DNA from: DATAPD01 sp036265385
GTDB lineage: Bacteria > Acidobacteriota > Terriglobia > Terriglobales > Acidobacteriaceae
NCBI GenBank assembly: GCA_036265385.1
Contig: DATAPD010000015.1
Location: forward strand, 62,001 to 126,000
Length of the DNA stretch: 64,000 nt
Direction: 5' to 3'
The notes below the pieces were generated by a model. It was not told the DNA's origin, did no database searches, and saw only the letters and a list, made by a program, of their open reading frames with translations. Both the position numbers and the translations under genes were made by a program. Shown piece by piece: positions 1 to 8,817 of this stretch (the first letter of the stretch is position 1; each line of letters begins with the position of its first letter).

Positions 1-2372
1 TTGACAGCCTTCACGTAGCCAGTGGATTGGCAATACGGGCACGGTGAACCGATCGTACGCTCCAAGGATTGTTTGACTCGCTTGCGAGTGATCGCCACCA
101 GGCCAAAATCATTAAATTGAAGTACCTTTGAAGGCGCCCGATCGGCTCGAAGAGCTTCTTCTAAGGCCTGCATGACTTTCTGCCGATTGCGGCGCTCGTC
201 CATGTCGATGAAATCGATTACGATAATGCCGCCAAGATCACGCAACCGAATCTGGCGAACAATTTCCTTGATCGCATCAACGTTGGTTTTTACAATCGTG
301 TCTTCCAGACGCGCAGTCTTACCCACATATTTCCCAGTGTTCACGTCGATCGCGACTAGCGCCTCGGTCTGGTTAATCACGATGTAGCCGCCACTTTTCA
401 GCCACACTTTCGACTTCAGCGCTTTGTTGATCTCCTCGGATAAGCCGAACTGATCGTACAAAGGCGTTTCTTTGGTATAGAGCTTTACTCGACGCACTAG
501 CCCGGGTTGAAAACGGTTCGCAAAGCGAAGAATTCGCTCATACTCCTGCTCGGTGTCGACCCAAATTGCAGAAAAGTCCGATGTTACCTGGTCGCGCAAG
601 ACCCGCTCGACAACGTTCAAATCGTGATAGATCAATGCAGGCGAATTGCTGTTTTCTGAACGAGTTTTGATTTCCGCCCAGAGGTTCTTCAAGAAGCGAA
701 TATCTGCCCGCAATTCTTCTTCGGAAGCTCCTGCCGCAGCGGTGCGCACGATAAATCCACCTTGTCCATTTTCGCGCTCGCTCATAATGATGCGCTTCAG
801 GCGTAGCCGTTCTTCGTCGGAGGAAATTTTGCGCGACACACCCGTGTGATTTACCGTCGGCATGTACACGAGGAATCGTCCGGGCAAAGCGATGTGGCTC
901 GTGATCCGTGCGCCCTTTTTACCAATAGGTTCCTTGGCGATCTGAATCAGCACTTCCTGACCTTCTTTGAGAAGATCGGAGATCTGCGGCACCACCGTGT
1001 TTTCGCGACGACGGAAGCGGCGTCCACCACGACGTCCGCGACGACGATCGAATGCCGGAGCTGATCTTTGCGCCCTTTGTGTATAACCTGCTGTTTCCGC
1101 CGGAGCCCGAAGTTCAGCGCGAACCTCGCCATCTCCAGACTCGGCTGCGACTAAAGCCTCAGCTTCGGCTTGAGCTTCTTCCAACTCGATCTCTTCGCTG
1201 TCGTCGTCCTCTGATTCTGTGGCAGATTCAAGCGGCGGCTCTGCGGTAGAGGCTGGCGTTTCGGAGCCCGAATCCTCGGAAGCAGCAATCTGAGAAAGCT
1301 GCTCGCGATGTTCTTCTGCGGCCCGGGTTTCTTCCTCTAGTTCCTCGAACGTGGCATCTTCTTCCAATTCCTCGACATAGGAGGCGATATCGGCTTCCTC
1401 CTCGTCGATCTCTTCCTCTTCAAGTGTGCCAACGGCAGCAATAGGAGGTCCGGGATCAATTGAAGTCAAAGGCTCTTCTACAAAAGGTTGCGCTGCCTCG
1501 TCAGCGATTTCTTGTTCCTCACTCTCTTCAGCGAGTTGCTCATCCACTGCGGGTTCGGCCTTCAGGATTTCAGGAATTGACTCTCTTTCGTCGTCGCCTT
1601 CCCATGAGGAAGTTTCTTCGAACTGCTCTTCAATTTCAGCTGTCACCGGTACATCGCCGTGAAGTTCTCGGAGAGGCTCCGACGACTGTGTAGCGAACAG
1701 CGGCTCATCGTCCGCAAAGACTGCTGATCGCTCTGTTTTATTCTGCTCAGGAACTTGTGCCTCAGCGCGGCGCCGATATTTTGATATCGACTCTCCAGGC
1801 AGCAAAATTGGCTCGTAATCGGGAGGTGGGGTGAAATCATCGCTGCGCGTTGAGTTATCCGCTGTGGCGACCTCAGACGAACGCGGACGACGGGAATCGA
1901 AGCTTCTGCCACGGCCTCGACGGCGACCGCCCCTTCCTCGCCAGCTTCCGCGATACTCTCGCGGGGATTGTTCATTTTGTGAGGGCTGAGCGCTTCCTTG
2001 TTCGGGCTCCGTTTGCGTGTCTGAGGCGATTAAGGACTCGCTTTGATCTTCTTCAACCGGCGCGCCGTTTGTTCGAGAGCCACTTTTTTGCTCGACGGTG
2101 CGGCCTGTGGGAATTACTTCATCGAGGTCATCGTCCTGCTGCTCAAGATCCATGAAATCGGACACATACAGGAAGGCGTCGCGCTCCAGTCCGATGTCAA
2201 CGAAAGCTGACTGCATGCCCGGCAGAACTCGGGTAACTTTGCCTTTGTAAATAGAGCCTGCGAGCGTGTATTCGTTTTCTCGTTCCAGGTAGATTTCAGC
2301 TAGCTGATCGTCTTCCACCACACCGACTTTGGTTTCGTGAGGCGTGGAAGACACAAATAGTTCTTTGTTCAT
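1..2372 (-). CDS. rng: Ribonuclease E/G family endoribonuclease (3' end outside window)
   Basis: Single-strand-specific endoribonuclease of the RNase E/G family, acting in rRNA maturation and mRNA decay in the cytoplasm. The start at 2372 follows a CGGAG ribosome site, and 790 codons are visible before the left edge. Residues 1-73 form the first half of an S1 RNA-binding domain (ending AFVDIGLERDAFLYVSDF). The S1 fold resumes near residue 460 (ISDLLKEGQEVLIQI), leaving roughly 380 inserted residues that are mostly Glu/Asp-rich and flanked by two Arg/Gly-rich patches (about 134-155 and 440-455). The RNase H-like and DNase I-like core follows, with LVAIDVN, GGIIVIDFIDM and the Zn-link CPYC near the edge. 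It lies downstream of mrdA-rodA, the usual mre/mrd-rng order. The family assignment is firm. Rng versus Rne cannot be decided because the C-terminus is missing. Confidence 0.93.
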   Translation of the reverse strand, partial: MNKELFVSSTPHETKVGVVEDDQLAEIYLERENEYTLAGSIYKGKVTRVLPGMQSAFVDIGLERDAFLYVSDFMDLEQQDDDLDEVIPTGRTVEQKSGSRTNGAPVEEDQSESLIASDTQTEPEQGSAQPSQNEQSPREYRGSWRGRGGRRRGRGRSFDSRRPRSSEVATADNSTRSDDFTPPPDYEPILLPGESISKYRRRAEAQVPEQNKTERSAVFADDEPLFATQSSEPLRELHGDVPVTAEIEEQFEETSSWEGDDERESIPEILKAEPAVDEQLAEESEEQEIADEAAQPFVEEPLTSIDPGPPIAAVGTLEEEEIDEEEADIASYVEELEEDATFEELEEETRAAEEHREQLSQIAASEDSGSETPASTAEPPLESATESEDDDSEEIELEEAQAEAEALVAAESGDGEVRAELRAPAETAGYTQRAQRSAPAFDRRRGRRGGRRFRRRENTVVPQISDLLKEGQEVLIQIAKEPIGKKGARITSHIALPGRFLVYMPTVNHTGVSRKISSDEERLRLKRIIMSERENGQGGFIVRTAAAGASEEELRADIRFLKNLWAEIKTRSENSNSPALIYHDLNVVERVLRDQVTSDFSAIWVDTEQEYERILRFANRFQPGLVRRVKLYTKETPLYDQFGLSEEINKALKSKVWLKSGGYIVINQTEALVAIDVNTGKYVGKTARLEDTIVKTNVDAIKEIVRQIRLRDLGGIIVIDFIDMDERRNRQKVMQALEEALRADRAPSKVLQFNDFGLVAITRKRVKQSLERTIGSPCPYCQSTGYVKAV

Positions 2373-2742
2373 CTGTACTCCGATTCTGCCCCGAGGGGCA
2401 GACGTTTCCCGGGTCAGGAGCTACAGGAGAGTGGGAGGCTGTGGGATGGAGCTCTGCGATCAGATCCGCCTCGAATGGCAGACGGACTGGGTTCCGGTGG
2501 AACCGGTACCTGCATTTCGGCACAAGCTTGAAAAATCTTCTGCACTAGTCGCAATCTGCGCTCGATTGGGTTTGTGACCGCTCTCTCCACTGAGGGGGCC
2601 GTTACCCGCCCATCGGCGCCGCTTCAATCCTGCCCGGCTCTCAACGTTCCTTTGCCGGTGAAATGCCCTTCTTTTACGCTAGGGCGCTCGTAATCGAATT
2701 TATTGCGGTTCTAACCAGAACCGCATCACTGCAAATATCGTG
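2373..2742 (-). other. Intergenic / 5' leader of the RNase E/G gene
   Basis: This is a 370-base gap between the end of rodA and the start of rng, with no convincing gene. It holds two short perfect inverted repeats: TGCCCC-GA-GGGGCA next to the rng start, and GGTTCC-GGT-GGAACC at 2490-2504. The spacing suggests rng has its own promoter here, but I could not pick out clear -35/-10 boxes. Confidence 0.5.
2387..2400 (-). promoter_or_regulatory. Short GC-rich hairpin just 5' of the rng ribosome-binding site
   Basis: A perfect 6-bp stem (TGCCCC/GGGGCA) with a 2-base centre sits a few bases upstream of the CGGAG ribosome site of the RNase gene. In an RNA it would form a compact hairpin with a very tight loop. 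RNase E genes in other bacteria are autoregulated through structured 5' leaders; applying that here is an inference. Confidence 0.35.
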
Positions 2743-3834
2743 TCAATTTACAAACCGGCGCATGCGGACATTCATGACCATCCCGAGCGCCAGGAATATA
2801 AAAAGTACGGAAGACCCTCCGTAACTCATTAACGGTAAAGGAATTCCCGTGACCGGCATAAAGCCGACCACCATGCCTACGTTGACTAGAATGTGGAAGC
2901 TAAGCACAGCCACCACACCCATAACCAGAAACGTCCCAGCGCGGTCGGGCGCTGTTTGTGCGTTCTGCGTCAAACGCATCAGCACTATGAAGTATAGCAG
3001 GAGCACCGCCAAAGCTCCTACAAAACCGTGTTCTTCGGCGAAAGCCGCAAAAATGAAGTCGGTTTGGGGCACTGGCAAGAAGGCGAGATGGGTTTGGGAT
3101 CCCTCGGAACTGCCCCAGATTCCTCCGGAACCGACGGCAATCTTGGATTGATTGACCTGATACCCGGAGCCCTGCCTGTCCGCTTCCGGGTTCATGAAAC
3201 TGGTTAGGCGCTCCTGCTGATAAGGCTTCAGGACCTTGAAGAACGCGATAGGCATGAGCGCGCCCGCAAGCAGGAGGACGGTGGTTGCTTGCTTCAACCT
3301 AAGACCGCCAAGGAAAAGACCCATAATGGCGATTGGCAAGTAGGTCAAAGCAGTACCAAGGTCAGGCTGGGCTAGCACCATGAGCATGGGAACGCCGACG
3401 ATCATCCCTGCCTTGATGAAGTCGGACCAGGACAGATCGTTGCGATGGTGGAGGTCAGCGAAATACTTTGCGACTGCCAAGATCAAAACAAGCTTGACCC
3501 ACTCCGAGGGTTGGAAATGAGCGCCGCCGGGCATTTTGATCCAACGGCGCGCTCCCAGGTACTTCTGCCCAAAGATGAGTACGCTGATCAGCGAAGCAAC
3601 CGAGGCGATGTACATCCAATGCACCTTGTCCAAAAGAGCTTGATAGTTGAACAAGCTCATAATGAACATGGCCGCGATACCTCCCATCACCCAATAAATC
3701 TGCTTGATGTGAGCACCGGCGAACTTCGTGTGCATGGTAGCGCTGCGGATCTCCATCACGCCTACCCCACAAATAAGCAGGACGAAGATGAACAGAAACC
3801 AATCGAAATCGCGGAATGAAACGTAACGAGACAT
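2743..3834 (-). CDS. rodA: Rod-shape-determining protein RodA (SEDS peptidoglycan polymerase)
   Basis: Inner-membrane SEDS-family glycosyltransferase that polymerises lipid II into glycan strands during lateral wall growth, working with PBP2. The 363-residue protein has about ten hydrophobic segments, the conserved FQPSEWVKL motif near residue 107, and the VPQTDFIFA loop with the putative catalytic Asp259. It ends in the family's SYGGSS...NVRMRR motif. It lies directly downstream of mrdA, 50 bases apart, so the two should be co-transcribed. The short spacer contains an AGTTCTCAG repeat. FtsW and SpoVE belong to the same family, but pairing with PBP2 argues for RodA. Confidence 0.95.
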   Translation of the reverse strand: MSRYVSFRDFDWFLFIFVLLICGVGVMEIRSATMHTKFAGAHIKQIYWVMGGIAAMFIMSLFNYQALLDKVHWMYIASVASLISVLIFGQKYLGARRWIKMPGGAHFQPSEWVKLVLILAVAKYFADLHHRNDLSWSDFIKAGMIVGVPMLMVLAQPDLGTALTYLPIAIMGLFLGGLRLKQATTVLLLAGALMPIAFFKVLKPYQQERLTSFMNPEADRQGSGYQVNQSKIAVGSGGIWGSSEGSQTHLAFLPVPQTDFIFAAFAEEHGFVGALAVLLLYFIVLMRLTQNAQTAPDRAGTFLVMGVVAVLSFHILVNVGMVVGFMPVTGIPLPLMSYGGSSVLFIFLALGMVMNVRMRRFVN

Positions 3835-3835
3835 G

Positions 3836-3876
3836 AAAGTTCAGTTCTCAGTTCTCATTGACCAGTTCTCAGCAGC
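3836..3876. repeat. AGTTCTCAG repeat cluster between mrdA and rodA
   Basis: The 50-base spacer is almost entirely repeats of AGTTCTCA(G) separated by a few bases, with three imperfect units. Related units occur at 34877-34966, again directly upstream of a start codon on the minus strand. On the transcribed strand the unit reads CTGAGAACT. No function is known to me. Confidence 0.5.
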
Positions 3877-3884
3877 AAGTCCCC

Positions 3885-5852
3885 TCATTGCATACCTGGT
3901 GCGGCGGTCGCTAACGAGAGGCGCTTCTTCGGGAGATCTACGAAAAAGCGTCCACCTTGAAGGTGGTCTGCGCCTTCGGAATCTGGAGTGCTCCAAACAG
4001 CGCCGATTTCGGTTTTTGCGGGCGAACCTGCAACCTTAGTGGGTTGACGCCGCTGCTTCTCGACGTAGGCCTTAATCACCTGCGAGGCAACGCGGGCCGC
4101 CAGATATCCGTGCTCACCTTCTTCGAGCAGCGCGGCTACGACGATCTCAGGATTGCGCCGCGGAGTTACCCCGACGAACCACCCGTTATCCTTGAATTTG
4201 GACTTGCCGACCGCACCCATCTTGGCCTTCAGAGTATTGCTGATCGTCTGAGCACTACCGGTCTTTCCTGCAAAGTCAATGCCCTGCAAATGAGCGCTGT
4301 TCGCGGTGCCCAAGGGCGACACAACGTTAGCCATGGCGTCCGTGATGATTTCCCAATTCTTCGGATCAATGGAAATCTGGGTTTCGTCTCCAGGAGTCGA
4401 GGCGGGAATGATGTTGGCAGGCAAATCGCGCGGCGAGATCACATGCGGCCGCCGCATCGTGCCACCACTAGCGATTGCTCCAATCGCACGCGCGAGTTGG
4501 ATAGGGGTTGTTGCTACGGCACCTTGCCCAATTCCAACGGAGATCGTTTCGCCCGCATACCACTTCTGTTTGAAGTTGCGGATCTTCCATTCCTCGGACG
4601 GCATCACGCCGGAAGCTTCCTGGGGCAGATCGATACCTGTTTTCTGTCCAAGGCCCAGCATCGTCGCGTACTGAGCAATACGCTGGATGCCCAGCTTTTC
4701 CGCCAGCGTGTAAAAGAAAACGTCACACGATTGATAAATGGCTTTGCTGATATCAACAGGACCGTGTACCCGGTGCTCTGCAAGTACCCAACACTTGAAG
4801 TAGCGACCATAGAACGTGGCGCCGCCACCGCAGTTCACGTGCATGTCTTCAGCAACGCCTTCCTGCATGCCCGCGGTCGCCATGATGATCTTGAAAACTG
4901 AACCTGGCGCAAGCTGCGCCTGTATTGCCTTATTCAGGAGAGGGTGATTTTCATCCGTGACCAACTTCACCCATTCCTCTTTGGAAATCTTGATCGCGAA
5001 GTGGTTGGGATCGAAAGTGGGGCGACTTACCATGGCGAGAATCTCGCCCGTGCGCGGGTCCATCGCAACAACCGCGCCATTTTTGCCTTCGAGTGCCTCT
5101 TCGGCTGCGACCTGCAGATCGATGTCAACCGTGAGTTTCAGTTGTCTTCCTGGCTCAGCCTTAGTCTCGTCGAGCCGGCCGACTTCACGCCCACGGCTAT
5201 CAACAATCGCTCTGCGCGAACCATTCTTACCCATGAGCAGATTGTTGTATTGCTTTTCGACTCCCGAAACGCCGACGACATCTCCGGGATTGTAGAGCTC
5301 AAACTGAGGCTGATTGAGCATCTCGTCGGTTACCTCGCCGACATAGCCGATGAGGTGCGCCATAAATCCGTTTCGCGGATATAGGCGACGGTGCGCCATG
5401 ATGGTGTCGAGCTCAGGCAGTTCGTTCCTGTGCGCCTCGATAAAGGCCAACTCATCAGGAGTGATGTCGTCTTTCAGGAAGATCGGCTGATACTGCGGCA
5501 GCGAATTGAATTTCCGAATTCTTTGACGCAATTCGGTCGCATCAAGGTGCAAGCCCTTGGCGATGAGATCTGCATCGGCATTCAAGTCGCGGGAGGAATC
5601 ACGAAGCAGCAGCGCGGAGAAAGATGGATAGTTGTCGACGATGATCCGGCCTTCACGATCGTAGATTTTTCCTCGTGGGGCCAGGATTGGCACATTGCGA
5701 ACGCGATTCTTTTCGGCCTGCAAAGTGTAAATGTCACTTTGCATCACCTGCAGCCGCCACAGACCGTAAGTCAAAATCAGGAAAATGCCGAGGATGACGT
5801 ACTGAACCGCGGTGAGGCGGAATGAAGAGACTTTTTCGTCGCGGCCGAACAT
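3885..5852 (-). CDS. mrdA: Penicillin-binding protein 2 (class B transpeptidase)
   Basis: Class B PBP that cross-links peptidoglycan during cell elongation, anchored in the inner membrane with its catalytic domain in the periplasm. It is 655 residues long. One N-terminal membrane segment (about 14-36) is followed by a PBP dimerisation domain (RGKIYDREGRI onward) and the transpeptidase domain. Active-site motifs are SVFK (318-321, nucleophile Ser318), SCD (375-377, the SxN-type motif with Asp) and KTG (530-532). The ATG opens directly on a short basic N-terminus. It is followed by rodA, forming the usual PBP2-RodA pair. The upstream neighbour diverges, so the promoter lies in the 269-base gap before it. 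mreBCD are not in the window. Confidence 0.95.
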   Translation of the reverse strand: MFGRDEKVSSFRLTAVQYVILGIFLILTYGLWRLQVMQSDIYTLQAEKNRVRNVPILAPRGKIYDREGRIIVDNYPSFSALLLRDSSRDLNADADLIAKGLHLDATELRQRIRKFNSLPQYQPIFLKDDITPDELAFIEAHRNELPELDTIMAHRRLYPRNGFMAHLIGYVGEVTDEMLNQPQFELYNPGDVVGVSGVEKQYNNLLMGKNGSRRAIVDSRGREVGRLDETKAEPGRQLKLTVDIDLQVAAEEALEGKNGAVVAMDPRTGEILAMVSRPTFDPNHFAIKISKEEWVKLVTDENHPLLNKAIQAQLAPGSVFKIIMATAGMQEGVAEDMHVNCGGGATFYGRYFKCWVLAEHRVHGPVDISKAIYQSCDVFFYTLAEKLGIQRIAQYATMLGLGQKTGIDLPQEASGVMPSEEWKIRNFKQKWYAGETISVGIGQGAVATTPIQLARAIGAIASGGTMRRPHVISPRDLPANIIPASTPGDETQISIDPKNWEIITDAMANVVSPLGTANSAHLQGIDFAGKTGSAQTISNTLKAKMGAVGKSKFKDNGWFVGVTPRRNPEIVVAALLEEGEHGYLAARVASQVIKAYVEKQRRQPTKVAGSPAKTEIGAVWSTPDSEGADHLQGGRFFVDLPKKRLSLATAAPGMQ

Positions 5853-6121
5853 CAGTGGCTCGTTCTCAAGACAGGTTCTCTGGAATGACTCTATTGTAAA
5901 CCGGCTGGCGCACCAACCGGGCTAACTTGTGGGGTGACGGAAGGACATAAACCCAGTCATCTCTGGCCGTTGCGAGGGCCGGGCACCTCGCTTGTACATG
6001 ACCCAATGAGTCTTGCTGCAACTCCGAACGAAAAGCGAGAATCAAATTTGAATAAGCCAGTTTCCTCTCGACCGGTCAGGTTTCCCCTCCTAGGCCTGCC
6101 GCGAAAGACTGCCTGAAGTTC

Positions 6122-6829
6122 ATGCGCTTCAAAACTCTCATCGTCGGATACGCGCTCGCTTTAGCGTTGCTGCTGTTTGCGCGTCAGCACCCGGACGAAG
6201 CGAAGCCGGAGTTCACTCGGGTGTTGGATCTTACGCATACCTTGAATGCCAAGGCCTTCGGCGACATAAAGCCGATTGAAACGGCAACAACACACATGGA
6301 TGCTCCCTCCCATGCACTTGGGAGTTGGACGATAGATCAAATCCCTGCGGAGCGATTGATCGCGCCATTGGTCTTGATCGATGTGAGTTCCAAGGTGCGC
6401 TTGAACTCTGATTATCAGCTGGGAGTAAGTGACATTGCTCAATGGGAAGGCTCCCATGGACAAATACCCGCGGGAGCAGTTGTCATTGCAAGGACAGGCT
6501 GGGAGGCGCGCTGGAATTCAGGGAAGGATTATCGGAACGCAGATTCCACTGGAACCATGCATTTCCCCGGATTTTCGCTGGATGCTGCCAAGTTTCTGTT
6601 GGATGCGCGCTCTGTCGTCGGACTCGGTATCGACACGATGAGCATCGACTACGGACCATCTCAGAACTTCGAAGTTCATCAGTACACCTTAAGGCGCGGC
6701 GCCTATAGTCTGGAAAATGTGGCCAATCTCAGCACGCTTCCACAATCGGGGGGAATTGCTTTGGCTGCTCCTCTGAAAACGGCGGGGGGGTCCAGAGGGC
6801 CAGTTCGGATTCTCGCTCTGCTGCGCTAG
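6122..6829 (+). CDS. Cyclase-family (kynurenine formamidase-like) metal-dependent hydrolase
   Basis: Putative cyclase / arylformamidase superfamily enzyme. The 235-residue protein has an N-terminal hydrophobic segment (residues 4-20) followed by the cyclase fold. The metal-binding signature THMDAPSH (57-64) matches the family's HxGTHxDxPxH, with the early His-x-Gly replaced by other residues. Later family features include GAVVIARTGW and GLGIDTMSIDYG. The hydrophobic N-terminus suggests export or membrane anchoring, unlike the cytoplasmic KynB. The substrate cannot be named; no other kynurenine-pathway gene is nearby. The gene diverges from mrdA. Confidence 0.75.
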   Translation: MRFKTLIVGYALALALLLFARQHPDEAKPEFTRVLDLTHTLNAKAFGDIKPIETATTHMDAPSHALGSWTIDQIPAERLIAPLVLIDVSSKVRLNSDYQLGVSDIAQWEGSHGQIPAGAVVIARTGWEARWNSGKDYRNADSTGTMHFPGFSLDAAKFLLDARSVVGLGIDTMSIDYGPSQNFEVHQYTLRRGAYSLENVANLSTLPQSGGIALAAPLKTAGGSRGPVRILALLR

Positions 6830-6939
6830 GTCTTTCTCTCACTTTATTCAGGAAAGTTCAGCCCGAAAGGTTTGCGTCTTTCCTTCTGCGAATGACATCT
6901 TTGGATGCGAGTCCATTCCCGGTTTCAATTGAGGATTAA

Positions 6940-7464
6940 ATGGCTGACTTGCGCTTTCCGATTGGAAAATTTGAGTTCCAAGGTCCGTTAACCTTCCAGC
7001 AGATTCAATCCCTTATCGACCAGATTGAAGAAGCTCCCATTAAGCTGCACGCAGCGATCGCTGGGTTATCCGATCAACAACTCGATACCCCATATCGTCC
7101 TGAGGGCTGGACGGTACGACAAGTGATTCATCACGTGCCGGACAGCCACGTGAATGCTTACATCAGGTTCAAACTCGCGCTGACGGAAGAAGAACCCACA
7201 ATTCGACCTTACCGAGAGGAACGCTGGGCGGAGTTACCGGAGGCGAAATCAGCGCCGGTCGAGATGTCACTGGCATTTCTTGAAGCACTCCACAAGCGAT
7301 GGGTGGTCGTATTGCGTGACTTGAAGGCGGAAGATTTCAAAAAGAAATTCCGACATCCAGAACTGGGCGAAGTGACGCTCGAGAGAAACACAGGCCTTTA
7401 TGCTTGGCACGGACGGCATCACGTTGCACACATCACGTCACTCAGGGAAAGAATGGGCTGGTAA
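6940..7464 (+). CDS. YfiT/BstA-type DinB-superfamily metal-dependent enzyme
   Basis: A 174-residue protein of the DinB/YfiT four-helix superfamily, whose members include bacillithiol transferases and other metal-dependent thiol transferases or hydrolases. Seen in the sequence are GWTVRQVIHHVPDSHVNAY with its paired His, and a C-terminal WHGRHHVAHI, which together give the three-His metal site. The N-terminal KFEFQGPLTFQQIQSLIDQIEEAP is typical of YfiT. It is convergent with the YdcF-type gene, with only 3 bases between stops. The thiol cofactor in this organism is unknown, so the exact substrate is open. Confidence 0.8.
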   Translation: MADLRFPIGKFEFQGPLTFQQIQSLIDQIEEAPIKLHAAIAGLSDQQLDTPYRPEGWTVRQVIHHVPDSHVNAYIRFKLALTEEEPTIRPYREERWAELPEAKSAPVEMSLAFLEALHKRWVVVLRDLKAEDFKKKFRHPELGEVTLERNTGLYAWHGRHHVAHITSLRERMGW

Positions 7465-7467
7465 TTG

Positions 7468-8082
7468 TTACGTCAGATGGAGTTTCCAGAGGAAATAACT
7501 GCTGGATTCGCGAAGAACCGCCAACATCCTTTGCCAAAGGCCGAGTGGACGTGAATCTGGACGCGGCGCGACATGGGTCACGATGCCCTCGTGCTCAAGA
7601 AGCTTCCGGATCCGAAAGACGTGATACTGATCGCTCACGGCCACACACGATTTCATGCGATTCGTCCGCAGGATTACGCCAACGCGTTCGGCCGAATGGG
7701 CAGTGTCCGAACCCTGGGTTTCAGCAATAAGATTCGTCTCCGGAACACCGCGCTTGAGCAGATAGTCACGGCCTACGCCACCTTCGCTGAAATCGGGATC
7801 CGCGCCGGAACCCCCAGTGGTGATTACGACTGGAGCAACACCTTCCTTGAACAATTGCAGCGCATGATCGAGCCTGGCACGAAAGACTGGGGACGGCTTA
7901 CCGGCGTATTCAGCTGCACCGAAAACGACAATCGCATCAGCGTGACTCAACTCTTGCTTATGAGCGTCCCGGATGACTCGGATGAGCGTGATGCAATAGA
8001 AAACAATGACGGCGGCGCCGATGTAAATGACGATCCGAACAGGCCACGTTTTGAGTGTTCGCCGGGCAGCGATATCCGTCAC
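7468..8082 (-). CDS. YdcF/ElyC/SanA (DUF218) family membrane protein
   Basis: A 204-residue protein with one N-terminal membrane segment (about 16-36) and a DUF218 Rossmann-like domain starting DAIVVFGAAEYAGKPSPVFRAR. Conserved TTGGSGADPDFSEGGVGRDYL and SDQYHVFRIRKLL segments follow. Family members (ElyC, SanA) affect envelope integrity and peptidoglycan precursor handling in E. coli; the biochemical role is unsettled. The start is GTG and overlaps the tsaC stop by 4 bases, so it is probably translationally coupled to tsaC. Confidence 0.85.
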   Translation of the reverse strand: MTDIAARRTLKTWPVRIVIYIGAAVIVFYCITLIRVIRDAHKQELSHADAIVVFGAAEYAGKPSPVFRARLDHALQLFKEGVAPVVITTGGSGADPDFSEGGVGRDYLLKRGVPETNLIAETQGSDTAHSAERVGVILRTNRMKSCVAVSDQYHVFRIRKLLEHEGIVTHVAPRPDSRPLGLWQRMLAVLRESSSYFLWKLHLT

Positions 8083-8732
8083 CCCTGAGCGAAAAACTTC
8101 GAAATTTCCTCAGCCGGAATTGCGCCTTCGCGAATGATCCGCCATCCGATCGACTGATCACTTAGATCCAGAATCGTTGACGCGACGGAGCGCGGTGATT
8201 CACCGCCGTCCACGATGATTGGAATCCGATCCTGGAGTTGAGTACGGACTTGATCGGCGCTGGTACATTCCGTCGCGCCGCTAAGATTAGCGGAGGTTGC
8301 TGTAATGGGAATTGCGGCCGACTTGACCACTTCCAGCGGGATCTTGGCCGCCGGCACGCGCAAGGCAACATTGCCTGTATTTGCCGTCACCTTCAGCGGC
8401 AATCGGGAACCGGCACGAACAATGACTGTCAGGGGACCTGGCCAAAACTTGCGAGCGACCTCGAAGAAAGGCTGAGGCAGAGAATGGGCAAGTTCCTCGG
8501 CTTGATCAACGCTTTCGATCAGAAGTGATAGCGGTTTATGCCGTGAGCGAGATTTGATCTCATAAACACGGTCGACAGCCCGCAAATTGAACGGATCCGC
8601 TGCGAGTCCGTAGAACGTATCCGTAGGCATGCCGAGGACCTGGCCGGCACGGATCTGCTCGGCGGCATACTTTACTAACGACAACTCCGGATTATCGTTA
8701 TTGATTTTTACGATTTCTGCACGCACGGCCAT
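8079..8732 (-). CDS. tsaC: L-threonylcarbamoyladenylate synthase (TsaC/Sua5/YrdC)
   Basis: Makes threonylcarbamoyl-AMP from threonine, bicarbonate and ATP for the universal t6A37 modification of ANN-decoding tRNAs. The 217 residues correspond to a YrdC domain with a short C-terminal tail. Seen are GMPTDTFYGLAADPFN, the KSRSRHKPLSLLI segment with the conserved KxR, and PITATSANLSGA. It lacks the long Sua5 C-terminal domain, so the short TsaC type fits. It heads a two-gene minus-strand operon with the YdcF-type gene and diverges from the trmH-type gene. Confidence 0.93.
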   Translation of the reverse strand: MAVRAEIVKINNDNPELSLVKYAAEQIRAGQVLGMPTDTFYGLAADPFNLRAVDRVYEIKSRSRHKPLSLLIESVDQAEELAHSLPQPFFEVARKFWPGPLTVIVRAGSRLPLKVTANTGNVALRVPAAKIPLEVVKSAAIPITATSANLSGATECTSADQVRTQLQDRIPIIVDGGESPRSVASTILDLSDQSIGWRIIREGAIPAEEISKFFAQG

Positions 8733-8817
8733 TCCTTCCTGCGCAGGATTTCAGATTTTGGAGGCAGAATAAACATATCACGGGAAGTCCACCAGCAGAC
8801 TGGCTAAGTCGCGTATT

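Noticed and set aside
2344..2577. Open frames on both strands in the rng leader
   Set aside because: They overlap the rng start, lack ribosome sites, and their composition follows the GC pattern of neighbouring hairpins.
3957..4901. 314-codon open frame opposite mrdA
   Set aside because: Entirely antisense to a gene with all PBP2 motifs; the translation has no recognisable domain.
5934..6116. 60-residue open frame before the cyclase gene
   Set aside because: GTG start without ribosome site, no hydrophobic or domain pattern, low-complexity composition; more likely promoter region.
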